35,165 nt of DNA from Plantago elongata. Taxonomy: Eukaryota; Streptophyta; Magnoliopsida; Lamiales; Plantaginaceae. The notes under the pieces were generated by a model, which saw nothing but the letters and a program-made list of their open reading frames with translations, was not told the DNA's origin and did not search any database. The DNA is taken from assembly GCA_036897095.1 (NCBI GenBank), contig JAYMSP010001184.1, positions 1-35,165 on the forward strand. Direction: 5' to 3'. This document shows positions 1 through 10,922 of the stretch, in pieces. How positions within the stretch are numbered: the stretch's first letter is position 1; every line of letters begins with the position of its first letter. The position numbers and the translations under genes are program-made.

Positions 1-511
1 CTTCGCTCTTTAGCCATGGAAAATACACACGCAATCAAAGACAGTAGAATTGCAAACAATCCAAACAGTCAGAGTCACGCTCAACTTCAAATATACCAAT
101 CGTAGCTAAAGTAAATATCACTAGAGAAAACCTGCAGAGCCTCCAATTCGAGTTGAGCTATTGACCTCTCTTTGTCAAGCACAAACATCCTCAACTATGA
201 CAGAATGAAAGCATATGATTATTCAAATAGAACATGATTATTCAAATAGAACATGCTTTGAGACTGTAAAACTGGTTAGCTTTCTAATTGCAAGATTTAG
301 ACCCCTCTAAATGAACACTATCGAATAACAACTCAGAGAGTCTTAAATACACAGTCGCATTATAATAAAACATAATTAAGAGATCTGTAACCAAATCATA
401 ATTCTATAGGACTTAAATACGCTTCAGAAAACTGATGAAACAATTACACATAAACACAATGTGAACTAAATACACAGTCGCATTACAACACATAATTAAG
501 AGATCTGCAAG

Positions 512-512
<1 letters not shown>

Positions 513-544
<32 letters not shown>
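513..544. repeat. (TA)n microsatellite
   Basis: An uninterrupted run of about 16 TA dinucleotides, lying directly after the second copy of a roughly 45-base direct repeat (346-394 and 470-511). Confidence 0.95.
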
Positions 545-549
<5 letters not shown>

Positions 550-798
550 TCAGTATTTCTCTCAATATACCAGTTAGGATCTCCAGCAAAGTGGATTAAT
601 ATGGTATATATAAGAGAAGTAACTGTTACAGAAATTTGATTACCATTGTCATCTAAAATTGATCTTTCATTCTCATCTTTTTTAATACTTCTTAATATTA
701 CATCTTGTTCAGAGTTATCCCACCATTATTTTAAGTGTCTGCCCATTAAAAACTAAAATTAATGTTTTCGCACAATCTATTTGTTCCATCCTGTTACC

Positions 799-836
<38 letters not shown>
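799..836. repeat. Compound (GT)n(AT)n microsatellite
   Basis: About six GT dinucleotides run directly into about thirteen AT dinucleotides. It lies just before two copies of the 389-443 repeat unit. Confidence 0.95.
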
Positions 837-1218
837 GTTCATACAAGCTTAACCAAATCACAATTCTATACGCCTTAAATATGCTTTTGAAACTAATGAA
901 ACATTGTAAACGAATCACATATCAACCAAATCACAATTCTATGCTCTTGAAACTGATGAAACACTGTAAACGAATCACATCTCATGACGTTGAATTAGAT
1001 CTTATCCATATACAAAAAAGCATCAGGTCAATACTACACAGACTTTCAAAGAGAATTCTGAAATTAAGAGTAAACCTCCGAATGTGCTCAGTCATCCAAC
1101 CTCCAAGCTCGTTTAAGCCTGACTGGACACCGAAAATTCTGATTCCCGACGAGATGCTAGCTGTTTGACTCAATTTTAAATTTCCAAATTCGAGATTCTC
1201 CTTCCTGCCGACTGAAGC

Positions 1219-1292
1219 CGACTGTATATTCGGTGAACCACCCGAATTGGGTATACTCCATAAATTATCCGACTGTATATTCAGTGAACCAC
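1219..1292. repeat. 23-base direct repeat, 51-base spacing
   Basis: Positions 1219-1241 and 1270-1292 match at 22 of 23 bases (core cgactgtatattc). It sits at the broken 3' end of the DET2 relic and probably records a local duplication there, since the residues NIQSD of the family fall inside one copy. Confidence 0.8.
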
Positions 1293-1890
1293 TCAAAAAG
1301 CAAATTATTCACCACCATCCCACCCACAAACACCGCCCCTCCCAAACCCACCCGGCACCAGAACCACCCGTCCGAATCCAGATCCGCATACTCCGACACG
1401 GCGACACCCACCTCGCCTGCAAGTACCCGTTCAACAAGTTGAACACGAACGCACACGTCGCTATAGTGACCGGAAAACCGGTTCGGGTCGACCCGGGTGC
1501 GACCGAATTGTTTTTTTTTTTTTATTTAGAATTGGAATTGGGGGTTTTGAGGAAGAGGCGGAGAGGGTAGATGAAGGTGCGGTGGGATTAGTGGAGGAGG
1601 AAGAAGGAGATGAGGAGGTAGGCGCGGGGATTGCGGTGGTTGTCGCCGGAGGGGAAGAGGAGGAGGGAGAGGAAGACGGTTGGGAATTCCATGAGGCACC
1701 AGGCGAGGGGTGGGGGTAGTGGGCCCCAACCAGGTCGGGTGTGTTTGCCGTAGGGGGCGGTGAGGAAGAGGAGGGAGAAGATGGTGGGTGGTGTGATTAG
1801 GAATAGTGTTATGAGTGCGTAGATGAAGAAGAGAAGAGAATAAATGGCTGCTAATAGGAGTACACAGGGTTTAAATGTGAAATAACAGTA
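1267..1890 (-). pseudogene. DET2-like steroid 5-alpha-reductase pseudogene
   Basis: DET2 enzymes are ER membrane proteins that reduce a delta-4 steroid at carbon 5 in brassinosteroid synthesis. Reading leftward, the minus strand shows the family's landmarks in order: TPPT, then LTAPYGKHTRPGWGP, LAWCLMEFPT, LLLFPSG, HRTFIYPLRL (about 1550-1860), then NLLNGYLQARWVS (about 1400-1440) and YADLDSDGWFW with GGAVFVGGMVVN (about 1302-1396). These pieces lie in different frames. A TAA stands at 1588-1590 where the family has a tyrosine of the HY.HRT motif, the frame closes again at about 1525 beside a T-rich tract, and the frame shifts after QARWVS. The last third (the conserved CPNYFGE region and the C-terminus) is absent, and no clear start Met is present. 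This is therefore a decayed, 3'-truncated copy. Family assignment is strong; there is no sign of function. Confidence 0.85.
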
Positions 1891-2047
1891 ATAACCTTGG
1901 ATCAAGTTTAAAATCTCCAATAATTTTTCCTTTTACTCTTTTACCATGGATTTCGAAATTTTGACAGACAAAATTCGTTTCCCGCCATTGGATGTGATAT
2001 TTTTAGACTGATTTAAATTGTATTTATCATTACAAATGTTTTCCTAG

Positions 2048-2155
2048 CTAACATAATGATGAGGGCATTTTGGTATTTCCACACCGATTTTGATGTAACA
2101 TCTAGCATAATGATGAGGGCATTTTGGTATTTTCACACCGATTTTGATGTAACAT
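2048..2155. repeat. 54-base tandem duplication
   Basis: 2048-2101 and 2102-2155 are head-to-tail copies with two mismatches in 54 bases, so the duplication is recent relative to the surrounding decay. No coding role is seen. Confidence 0.92.
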
Positions 2156-2189
2156 GAAATACATTTGCTAAGCAGTTGGCTGTTGGCGC

Positions 2190-3054
2190 GATGTTGTCAG
2201 TTGTCCAACAATGTACTGGACGACTCAGCGTTAGCGCGCTCTTTTTCAAGTCGGCAAACATTGTCGAGCAAGGCTCTGTTTGAAGACCATTAGAAGAAGC
2301 ATTAGGATTAGCTGAGAACACCACATAATGAGGGCGCGCATGAGCAGCAGAACGACTCCTCGAACTCTCTCTCCGAGCGTGCGGTGAGTCCTCCCCATTG
2401 CAGCTGCTGCAGCCATGCAAATGGTGCATAATGGTCCTCAAGATCAGGATCATTGATTCTCATAGATAAATGGCGCGGTAAGCAGGGGCAGAACCAAGAA
2501 ACAAAATAACGTGTGACTAATTAAAAATTTATATTATTTATACAAAAAAAATACTATACACCATCATCATAATTTTAACATTTTATAAATTAAAAGTTTA
2601 AATATACTCTAAAAGGTGAAATTTTAACACTATACAAGATAAAAGTTGAAATTTAAATGAGATTATTAACATAAAATATCATATATGAAAATTGATGGAT
2701 TGGGTTTGGCTGGATACACACCTAAGTATCCACTGCCCTGGCAGTAAGTCAAAATCTCCGAGGCTGGGAATAATTGGGATGATGATATACTGACGAGTTC
2801 CTAGGTGGAGTGAGCCTAAATTTTCTCTCCTGCTCTACTGCCTCAAGTAATTAATTCTTGACTGGCAGGATCTTTCAGGCTAATAGATTGACAATTTGCC
2901 AACACATTGGACAGTTAGAGCTTCTTAGACACCATTCAAGAACACATTTAAGGTGAAACTCATGCCTACAGTTAGTGATCGTGGAAGGATTGCTGTCCAA
3001 AAAGGCATCCAGACAAATGCTGCAAGCATCCTCACAGGCCTCTTGGAATTATAT
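2190..3054 (-). pseudogene. RHF2A-like RING-H2 E3 ubiquitin ligase pseudogene
   Basis: RHF1A/RHF2A are plant RING E3 ligases that promote gametophyte cell-cycle progress in Arabidopsis. On the minus strand 2896-3054 encodes ACEDACSICLDAF, then CRHEFHLKCVLEW and CPMCWQ, the complete RING cysteine/histidine set in RHF order. A TGA follows shortly (2887-2889 region), while the family continuation KDPASQEL, then LEAVEQERKFRLTPPRNSS and LGDFDL can be read in alternating frames down to about 2730. About 260 AT-rich bases follow (a relic intron or an insertion), then 2250-2460 carries NDPDLED, the AAAAAMG stretch and RRESSRSRSAAHARPHYVVF with NPNASS, again in shifted frames. At least four frame breaks are seen, so this cannot make the full protein. 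The N-terminal and C-terminal parts are not visible. Confidence 0.83.
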
Positions 3055-4705
3055 TTACTAATAGACAGAACTCTATTAGACCACTACCTTGAAACAGAAA
3101 CATACATTTTACATACAAAACATATATAATTCTTGCCATCATCATAAATTTTTCATTCTAACCATGTTGATGCAATGGCGAGCCGTAAAAATAGAAAGGA
3201 TGAGCAACATTCCTAACAATTTAAAGGATATCGCACATGACAGCAATTTTCCTAACAATTTGGTAATTGTTCTCGAATTTGGTACATCGCGACCGTAATA
3301 GTTTGAGATCTTATTATAGCGACATGGAGACAACCCAGCAATGGGATTAGCTTAATGCTAAATACAATAAGCACCCCTACCACAGAGATGGATCCATTTC
3401 CCTGAGCATATCAACTCTTCATCCGAATTGATCGATCAACGGACACGATCATCTGTATAAATAATATGAGTAGGGAAATTAGCAAGAGCCCAGAAAAAAA
3501 CCTTTACTTCAGGGTACTCAAATAACATAACAGTAGAAGTGAAAATACACTTGTAGATTGCATTCTACAATCATGTTATGGATATGAGCGTGGATGAGTA
3601 TTGGGAGTGATTAAGTTTGTCTTGACCTCCAAATTAATTAACTTCATGAAATCAACCTAGCATGTTCACTATCATGCATCCCTTTTTTTTTTAGGTGTTT
3701 ATCAACAAAGTGTTTTAAATTTCTAAGATACCAGTAGAGTAGTAGTCAGTGTCTAAATTTTTTTTAATCGATTAAAAACTTTATTAATAAAATTAAGAGC
3801 ACAAAAAATATTCTCGACGCAATAATTACAAAGAAAATAAAATAAAAACGTACACACCAAAACAAGAACAACCTAGTCCCAAGTAGTAACCATAACCAAT
3901 TACATCAAAAGTATCATGATTAATAAACTCCATCACCCCAAAACCTCTACTAACAGGCCTCTCGATATACTCCTCAAGCAATGATTTCATCTTGTAGTAG
4001 CAATCAAACATCCTGATTCAGCCTAGGATAATCAATTTTAATGCACAAGTCTGTCAGTATTTAAATTATTAGTTTAAAGAGAAATAACAATTTTTTTCAT
4101 TAGATATAAAAATTCCACTTAATTATATCTTAAATAAAAATTCACAAACACTTAAAAACTCATATACCTTAAATAAAAATAGAGAGTACGTAAAAATCCA
4201 TAGACACTGAATAAAAATACACAAATTCTAAATTAAAAAAGTAAAATTTTCTTATCTAATGAAAAATTCGTTATTTCCTTAAACTTCGTATTAGTTAGAT
4301 ATCAACTTATACTTGATCAAACAATTAAAAATTAGTAATCAAACTTGATATAGTGAATTTTTTTTTATATTGACTACATTAATTTTTATTTACAATATAG
4401 ATCGGTTAATTATGAATATTTTAGTGATAATAAAGCAATTGGCAGAAAAATAAATTATGAGTATTTTAGTTGAAAACCGGATCAATATCAGCTATCAATT
4501 ACTCCAAAACTCAGAATGCAACGTGGATTCATGGCCACCTCAAACGCACACCCTTACTTCCCCTAAACAGTCGCAGCCCAATTTTGAAGACGCTACTCTA
4601 CATTTCTATAAACTCGAAGATTCAATTTCAGTCTCTATTGAATATTCTGTAAACAATCAAAATCCATATTGATTCGGAAAAAAAACCTCGAAATCAATCT
4701 TAACT
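3055..4705. other. Intergenic region upstream of the DUF1475 gene
   Basis: No gene is recognised. The open frames here are short and lack family resemblance. The stretch contains the MITE-like element at 4071-4285 and, in its last 250 bases, the likely promoter and 5' leader of the DUF1475 gene. A minus-strand open frame at 3826-4011 was examined and could not be assigned. Confidence 0.5.
4071..4285. mobile_element. MITE-like terminal inverted repeat element
   Basis: The two ends form an inverted repeat of about 40 bases: the left arm (starting agtttaaagagaaataac) is matched by the reverse complement of the right arm ending at 4285, with a few mismatches and one small gap. The 215-base interior is very AT-rich and contains two to three copies of a roughly 39-base motif beginning taaataaaaat. 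It has no coding capacity. Target-site duplications are not clear, so the superfamily is left open. It lies about 420 bases before the DUF1475 start codon. Confidence 0.6.
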
Positions 4706-7700
4706 ATGCCGACTGCTGCTGCGCTGAGAACGGCGTTCATGGTGGTTGGATGCTTATCCGCCGCGACGGTTATTTACACTTGTGTCACCGATGGATCGCC
4801 TTTTCGCAAAGAACTCCTTACTCCGTGAGCATTCACTCAACTCTCTTCAACTTTTGCTGTGTGATAAGCTTCTAATTATTGCTTGTGGAACTGGATTTAT
4901 GTATCATGAACGTTTGGTGATCGCTTGATTGATTGATTGCTTAGTACGGTGGAAATTGAAGAAAATGATAAGAATAATATGTGTTTTTGGTATTGTTTTT
5001 GTTTACTAGCTAGTTAGCTTGTAATTACTGCGGCTGGAAGTCGATTTTACATGTTATGTATCTTTAGATGAACTTTTGGTAATCACTTGATTGATCGATT
5101 GCTTTAGTAAGGTGGAAAACTCAGGGAAAATGATGATAAGAGTAATATGTGTTTTGGTATTGTTTCTGTTTACTTATCTTGTAATTACTGCTGCTAGAAG
5201 TGGACTTTATGTATTATACATCTTTAGATGAACTTTTGGTGATCGTGTGATTGATTATAACTTCATTGTTGGATTTGAGTCATTCGGTGATTTAATTTGA
5301 GGAAATGTCCTTTTGAGTTTGCAGGTCTTACGTTGTGACGTTTCTACTTATAGAAAAAATGTTCATATATCATATATGTGGAATCATCGTGATATATGCG
5401 AAAATCATTTCGGATTTTTTGGATACAGGTGGATGGCTGCAACCTTGATTGATTTCTATATTATGATTCTAGCAATAGGGGTAAGAATTGTTTCTTGTTC
5501 ATATATCCTCTTGGACTATATAAACTGGCTATTTCAGTAATGATGATTATTGGACATTTATGGGCATTCAACTTATCGGGAATCAAGTGTTGCCTGTGAT
5601 AGAGTTTTAGTTAAAAGTTAAAACAGATATACCTCCAGATCCATCAATCATGTGGTAGCTCATATTTAAATTCAGGCAGGCAGATATGAGAACTGTAATG
5701 ATATACTACGTGCCGAATAATTCAACTAGTCATGTAACTTCATCACGAGAGAAGTAGTTGACTACTATCATTTGCATGCTTTTTTTCTTATATTTTCATT
5801 CTAATGAACATTCCAGGCTTGGGTTATCTACAAAGAATTGAACTGGATGCGTGCCCTTATTTGGATAGTTCTGCTTGTATGTTTTGGAAGGTATAAATGC
5901 ATTTCAAGCATTACATCCTTACTGAAATGTCTAAAATATAGTATTTCGTGCATGTTCCTCAAATGCAAATTTGGAAAGAGTGCATGAGCAGGATCAGAAC
6001 TACTTGTTTACAAAGGCTTCTCCAATTGTTGGTGTCACATTGAAATCTGAAAACATTTTTGTTGTTAATCCAATATGTCTCTCACTCTCTCTTAGATACA
6101 AGCTTCCTGTTTCAGTGTTTAGTGCCTATGTAACATTTTTGTCGGGTTGCCATGTTGGTTCCTTGCTACAATGAAAAAGCACTTATAAGTTATAACTCCC
6201 TGAAATGATATTCAGTGAGAGACTTTATGGCCAAGTTATGATTCACCAAGACTATAACAATCTATGCATCATACACTAGAATTGTCCTCTGTAGTTATTT
6301 AGGGCATCATTCTTTGATCTTTCAAGTGTCATGTTTTCTTGTTGTCTATACTCTCATATATTAAATGGAACTACTTAATCCCCTCCAAAAGATTAAACGA
6401 TTGTAGACAGTTTTATCAGCTGTTTTTAGTAATTCTAATTCTATTAATAGGTTATGGCTGACCTATGTTCAGTTAGATACTTGGATTGTCGAATTCTATT
6501 ATTTTCAAGATACTTTTGGCAACCTGATAATTTGAATGTTTGTTGTTTGTGTTGATACTGTTGCAACCTACATTTCACTGGAATGTTAAACCTTTTATTC
6601 TCTTTTTGCAGCATTACTACATGTGTTTACATTTTCATGCAGTTCCTCAAGCTATCTCCTCAAGAATCAAAGCAAGATCCTATTTACTTTGTTCTACTTA
6701 GAAGTAAGAAAAGGTGAGTTAGAATTATAGCGGTCTTCATTCCTAGGATTTCAAATTTCAATAATTTACTGCTTGTAAATTGGAATACGGAAGTGAAAGT
6801 TGTGCTACTCGGCTCTTGTCCAGCAAGCTCTCTAAGTCTGGCTAGCTCCCTCCCCTCTCCACACTCACATAGTTGTTTTCTTTGAAAAAAAGAAAAGAAA
6901 AACTATAATCAGTTATAGTTGTACAATTAAATACCCTATGACTTGGGGAAACTGGTCATGTCAAACAGTCAAAGGTTCTAGGTCCAATGCAGTTTCCTAT
7001 ATTCTTTATTTCACTGAACATATGGATAGCGTGACAAATCTAGTTAGCAAATTGGGGTGTAAATTATTATGGGTGAGCATGTTTCTTGTTAATTTAATCA
7101 ACTGGAAACTTGAGTTTGTTGAGGCATTTTCCTTCTTTACTCTCCAACTTTTTATGTCAGGTTTCGGCTACTGATTTTCAGTTCTAACCTTAATCATATG
7201 TGGTAAGTCTTACTGTTAGTTGTTTTGATTTTTAGGGACCATGTGGAATCCAAGGTTGCACTATCTGTTGTAAGCGCAAGGGTCCTTTTCAGTGTTTTGG
7301 GTTGTCTTATGCTGGCGACATTGATTTACACTATCATCACAGATGGATCTCCATTTCGCACAGAGTTATTGACCCCGTAAGGCGTCCTAATTTCATTTGA
7401 ATGTAAACATGGTTATGTTTGACTGTGTAATAAAGAAAGCATAAAAAACACGAATATCCCTGATGAACGATTTCCTACAGAGAGAGAAATAGCAATGCCT
7501 TTATCCCAGTTACTTGGTGTAGGCTCATGAACTGATTATTGCTGTTTTATAAGTTGTTTGTAATGATGTCAATGTTATGAGCTACTTCCCTGAAGTAGTA
7601 CTTATGTTTGGCATATATCTGAGAAAAGTTGCGCATGTGCAGGTGGCTTTCAGCAACACTGATTGATTTCTATTGTAACGTTTTTGCTCTATCGGTACTT

Positions 7701-9035
7701 CTCTCAGACTTTTCAGCATGTTGGATTGTTGGTTTTGTGTTTTAATATAAGTACGTAAACATAAGTCTGGTCATGTATTGTTTGAATTAGTGAGTTTTTT
7801 CTTCTTCTTTTTCTTCCTAGGAATGTGCAAACACAAACATAGTATTTGGACTCATCATTGTTGCATTTACGACATTACAATAGTTTGTGACTTGGACAAA
7901 TAATTAGGATGCATGTAGAGCTGATTATAGAAGTTGTCGGAAGGCTGTACAATTGTGAGGTTGGTTTTTGAAAAGGTGAAAAGCTTCCTATGTTGAGTTT
8001 GAGCTATGTAGTGTCAAAATTTTGATGCTCTATTGTCACAGGTAAAAGTACCTTGTCAGGTAAAAGAAAAGTGGAAAAAAAACCGTGGAATCCATGCATA
8101 AATCTGTCTGTAGTCCACAAATAGATAGACAATTCAGTTCCACTCTCTGGAAATATGGTGATTTGGAAACCTGTCCAAGATGTGCAATATTTTTTTCCTT
8201 ACTAGTTCCCTAACAATGTACATGAACCTCTCCAGGAAGTAAAAGCATTCTGTTCATAAAAAATCAGTTGAACGGTTCTTTTTAATTTTAGTAAGCTTAA
8301 GTTGATCTATTAGTTCAAAGCCATTTTTTTAAATGTTCTTACAGGTTTGGGTGGCATATAAAGAATCAACCTGGCAAATGGCTGCATGTTGGATCATTGT
8401 GTTGATCAGCTTTGGAAGGTAACTAATATTATCTGCTAGCAAATGTATCCAAATATTTGGCCTGTGCTTACTCATAGGAAGCATAAATTTTCGTTGATTT
8501 GCATATATAAAAGCAATCTGGTTGCTCAGTTATGTAGAAAAAGCTTATGATCTCTAATGCCATTGGTAATTGCTACGTTGATGGATCTTTTTGTGGATCG
8601 AGATAATAGTTTCTTTTGTTTCTTTCAGCGTCAGTTTGTGTGCTTACATTGTCCTGCAACTGCTCCATCTTTCTACTGAAGACCCCACCTCCTATGTTCT
8701 TTTCAGTAGCCGCAGCAGGCAAGTGCATACTCAATATTCTGATATACTATGAATTTATGTACGCCGATGCAAAGAATAAATGCAGTCAGTGGTCTTGAGT
8801 CTCTTGACTTACTAATCGAATATCTTTAACAGTCTTTATATGCGGAGTCCATGATATCGAGTTCAAAATCTCCTGAAACACTAGAGCGTGGATTTCCTAA
8901 GGGGTTTTGAGCTTTTATAACCAGTACCTGTTCTATGGCTGTATTAGAGGTTCTCAAATAACCTTGTTTGTTGTTGATGGTAGGGCAGAAAATGGTTATG
9001 AAGAACCTCTTCAAACAGACAACAGGATTTGCTAG
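4706..9035 (+). CDS. DUF1475 family six-helix membrane protein, nine exons
   Basis: Exons: 4706-4824, 5429-5480, 5817-5890, 6612-6713, 7236-7376, 7643-7694, 8345-8418, 8629-8718, 8984-9035. They sum to 756 bases, giving 251 residues, the usual length of this plant family, whose function is unknown. All borders keep one reading phase. The protein is two homologous halves. Half one (residues about 1-116) has TDGSPFRKELLTPWMAATLIDFY, AWVIYKELNW and CFGS; half two (about 117-251) has TDGSPFRTELLTPWLSATLIDFY, VWVAYKESTW and SFGS. Each half has about three hydrophobic helices, so six membrane spans are expected. Exon lengths repeat too: 119/52/74/102 and 141/52/74/90, then a short tail exon ending DNRIC. 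The eighth intron begins with GC (gcaagt) instead of GT. The chosen ATG is the first one in frame with the conserved segment. The gene looks intact. Confidence 0.88.
4862..5250. repeat. About 160-base tandem repeat in intron 1 of the DUF1475 gene
   Basis: Two full and one partial diverged copies are visible. Markers are taattactg at 5022 and 5182 (with a weaker copy near 4872), and ttgattgat at about 4925 and 5088. The copies contain acttttggtgatc, ggtggaaa and atatgtgtttttggtattg segments. It is wholly intronic and explains several short spurious open frames. Confidence 0.75.
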
Positions 9036-9687
9036 TTCATTTAGCAAGTTCTTCGCAGTCCTCATCTAGGTGGATTGATCCAATCTGAACCTGTCTCAAT
9101 CTTCATTGTGATTATTTGTTTGTAAGCTTCACCGGTTAGAGTTTACTTGTGTATAAACATGTATATGTCATAAGAACACTAATTGCTTTTGGTATACGAG
9201 TTTCCATTATGGTAAATTATCTACTTTGGGATTTTAGGCATATATTTTTAAATGTTTTTTAATTTCTAGTTTATAACATGTTAAATTGTGGGTTTCCACC
9301 TGAATCTGCTAAAAACTCGACTTTTTCGGGTATTTTTGGGTATTCATTAAATATATTATGCACATAAAATGATGACCAACCCAATAACCCTTCTCTTGTG
9401 AAGACTCTCTTGTTTTGATGAATTAGGGTCGACCATATAATTTCCTGATAATACCAATAAACCTAATCCGACCCGAAATATACTTGTTATGTCCAGTCTG
9501 GACCGGGGTTTTCGGTAGTGGACGGATTTCCAGCCCAGGAAATTTTAATCAAATACTCAAAATAGTATTTATAAAGTAGTTACCGATAAAGAAACGGCAA
9601 AGCTGTACTAAGATAAAAGAGACAAACAGCCTAACTGACATAACTACCTAACCTCGGATCGGAATATCATCATCATTGGATATATCC
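9036..9687. other. 3' region of DUF1475 gene and F-box upstream region
   Basis: It probably contains the DUF1475 3' untranslated region in its first 200-300 bases. No further gene, RNA or repeat is recognised. Confidence 0.5.
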
Positions 9688-10922
9688 ATGGAACCGATGA
9701 AGAAGAGAGTCTGCAGGAGGCAGACAAGCTGCTGCTCAAGTAGTCCCTCAAAGTACCTTCCAGAGCATCTGGTTACAGAGATTCTCCTTAGAGTTGCAGT
9801 GAAATCCCGTGGGAGATTCACCTCTGTATGCAAGTCATGGAATCGCCAAATCAACAGCTGCCAATTTGCGGAAGCTCACCTTTCTACTTCAACCCGAGTA
9901 CAGCGATTTTTGGTAAGAGATAATGTTGAACATATGATTAAGCATTGTTCTGAATCTCACGTCCTCAAGTTTTCTTCTTCGACCTTAGAACAGCACAAGA
10001 GACTTATGGTAAGGGATACAGTGCTTAGCTTCAAGCATTCTTCTTTGTTGGATAAAAACATATTTGTTGCTGTTAATTCTCTTTCCGAATTCTCACAAGG
10101 CATATACTGAATTACTTGCATTGGTTCTTGTCGTGGCTTGGTCTGCCTTAGATTTTTGGATGATACACACTTGCTTTTGTTCAATCCAACCACAACAAGA
10201 TTCAATGTGCTACCACAATTTCCCACCGAATCTACCTCACCACCTCCTTTTACAAGTCATTACGGATTTGGTTTTGCTAAATCCTCCGGTGATTATAAGT
10301 TGTTTTTTTTCGAAAGTCTCATGAGTCCCTTACGTGAGTACATAGTCAGAGTTTATACTCCTAAATCCGGTCAATGGACAAGGATCAAGAATCACGTTGG
10401 TCAATGGGATATTTTAAACGAATCTGCTACATTTGCAACCGGGAAGCTTCATTGGATTGTCAATTCGTCTTCTAAGAATCCCAAAAATTCATGCAATATT
10501 GCTTATCTTGACATGGAGACGGAGGAATATGGAACACTGCACAAACCAGAGTTTGTGACGGGTACCTTATTTAACTTGGTATGTTCTCAAGGGTGCCTCT
10601 ATGTTTATTGCTTGCTCCCTAACTGTGGAAAGGTGTGGATGATCGAGGGTTATGGGGTGGGGAAAGAGACTTGGACTAATGTTTTTACCCTACCTAATTA
10701 TCTCAATCTTATCGACCCTTATAGCTGTTTCGGAAGTCTCATATACGTGTGGAAGAATGCCAATTATTGTTGTCTACTGGGTCGGATTATGTCATCTTCA
10801 ACAACAACAATGCTTCAATTAGGTATCCACACATAAGTAGCCCCACGACATTCGATGGTTGCACTTATTTTGAAAGCTTGGTTTCACCATTGTATCATAA
10901 TCAGGCAGTGGTTGGTGGCTGA
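9688..10922 (+). pseudogene. F-box protein with F-box-associated domain, broken copy
   Basis: F-box proteins are the substrate-receptor subunits of SCF ubiquitin ligases. The ATG at 9688 opens MEPMKKRVCRR, followed by the F-box (KYLPEHLVTEILLRV, then FTSVCKSWNRQI) at residues about 24-60. The frame meets TGA at 10108-10110. The same frame then resumes with GSCRGLVCL, LLLFNPTT, GFGFAKSSGDYKLF and YTPKSGQWTRI, a typical plant F-box-associated domain, to about 10765. A one-base shift there moves the true C-terminal part (TGSDYVIFNNN, then YFESLVSPL) into another frame that ends at 10922; without the shift the frame ends at 10836. With only one stop and one shift in about 1.2 kb, the copy is young or still partly expressed: translation to 10110 would give the F-box without a substrate-binding domain. 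No introns are seen. Confidence 0.82.

Larger units (their letters stand above)
346..980. repeat. Diverged repeat units interleaved with TA arrays
   Basis: Two unit types are visible. Type A (aaatacacagtcgcatta onward, ending agagatctg) occurs at about 346-387 and 470-509. Type B (starts aaccaaatca, ends in gatgaaaca) occurs at about 389-443, 851-912 and 924-973, the last two almost directly adjacent. Copies differ by scattered substitutions and short indels, which suggests repeated local duplication around the microsatellites rather than a transposon. Confidence 0.7.
1..1266. other. AT-rich intergenic DNA with repeats
   Basis: No convincing gene is visible. The stretch contains two TA-type microsatellites, a 19-base direct duplication near 215-253, and a family of diverged repeat units (separate entries). 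On the minus strand around 130-200 there is a short open stretch followed by a CAG|GTTTTC border that could be a coiled-coil-like exon (reads KERSIAQLELEALQ), but it is too short to assign to any gene. It could belong to a gene whose remainder lies left of the window. Confidence 0.5.

Noticed and set aside
715-1168. Open frames on both strands around the GT/AT array
   Set aside because: They run through a microsatellite and diverged repeat units and have no family resemblance.
3826-4011. Minus-strand 61-residue open frame (starts MFDCYYKMKSLLEEY)
   Set aside because: It looks somewhat protein-like but matches no family I recognise, has no splice partners and sits in AT-rich DNA.
5313-7174. 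Several 67-78 residue plus-strand open frames
   Set aside because: They fall in introns of the DUF1475 gene and partly overlap true exons by chance.
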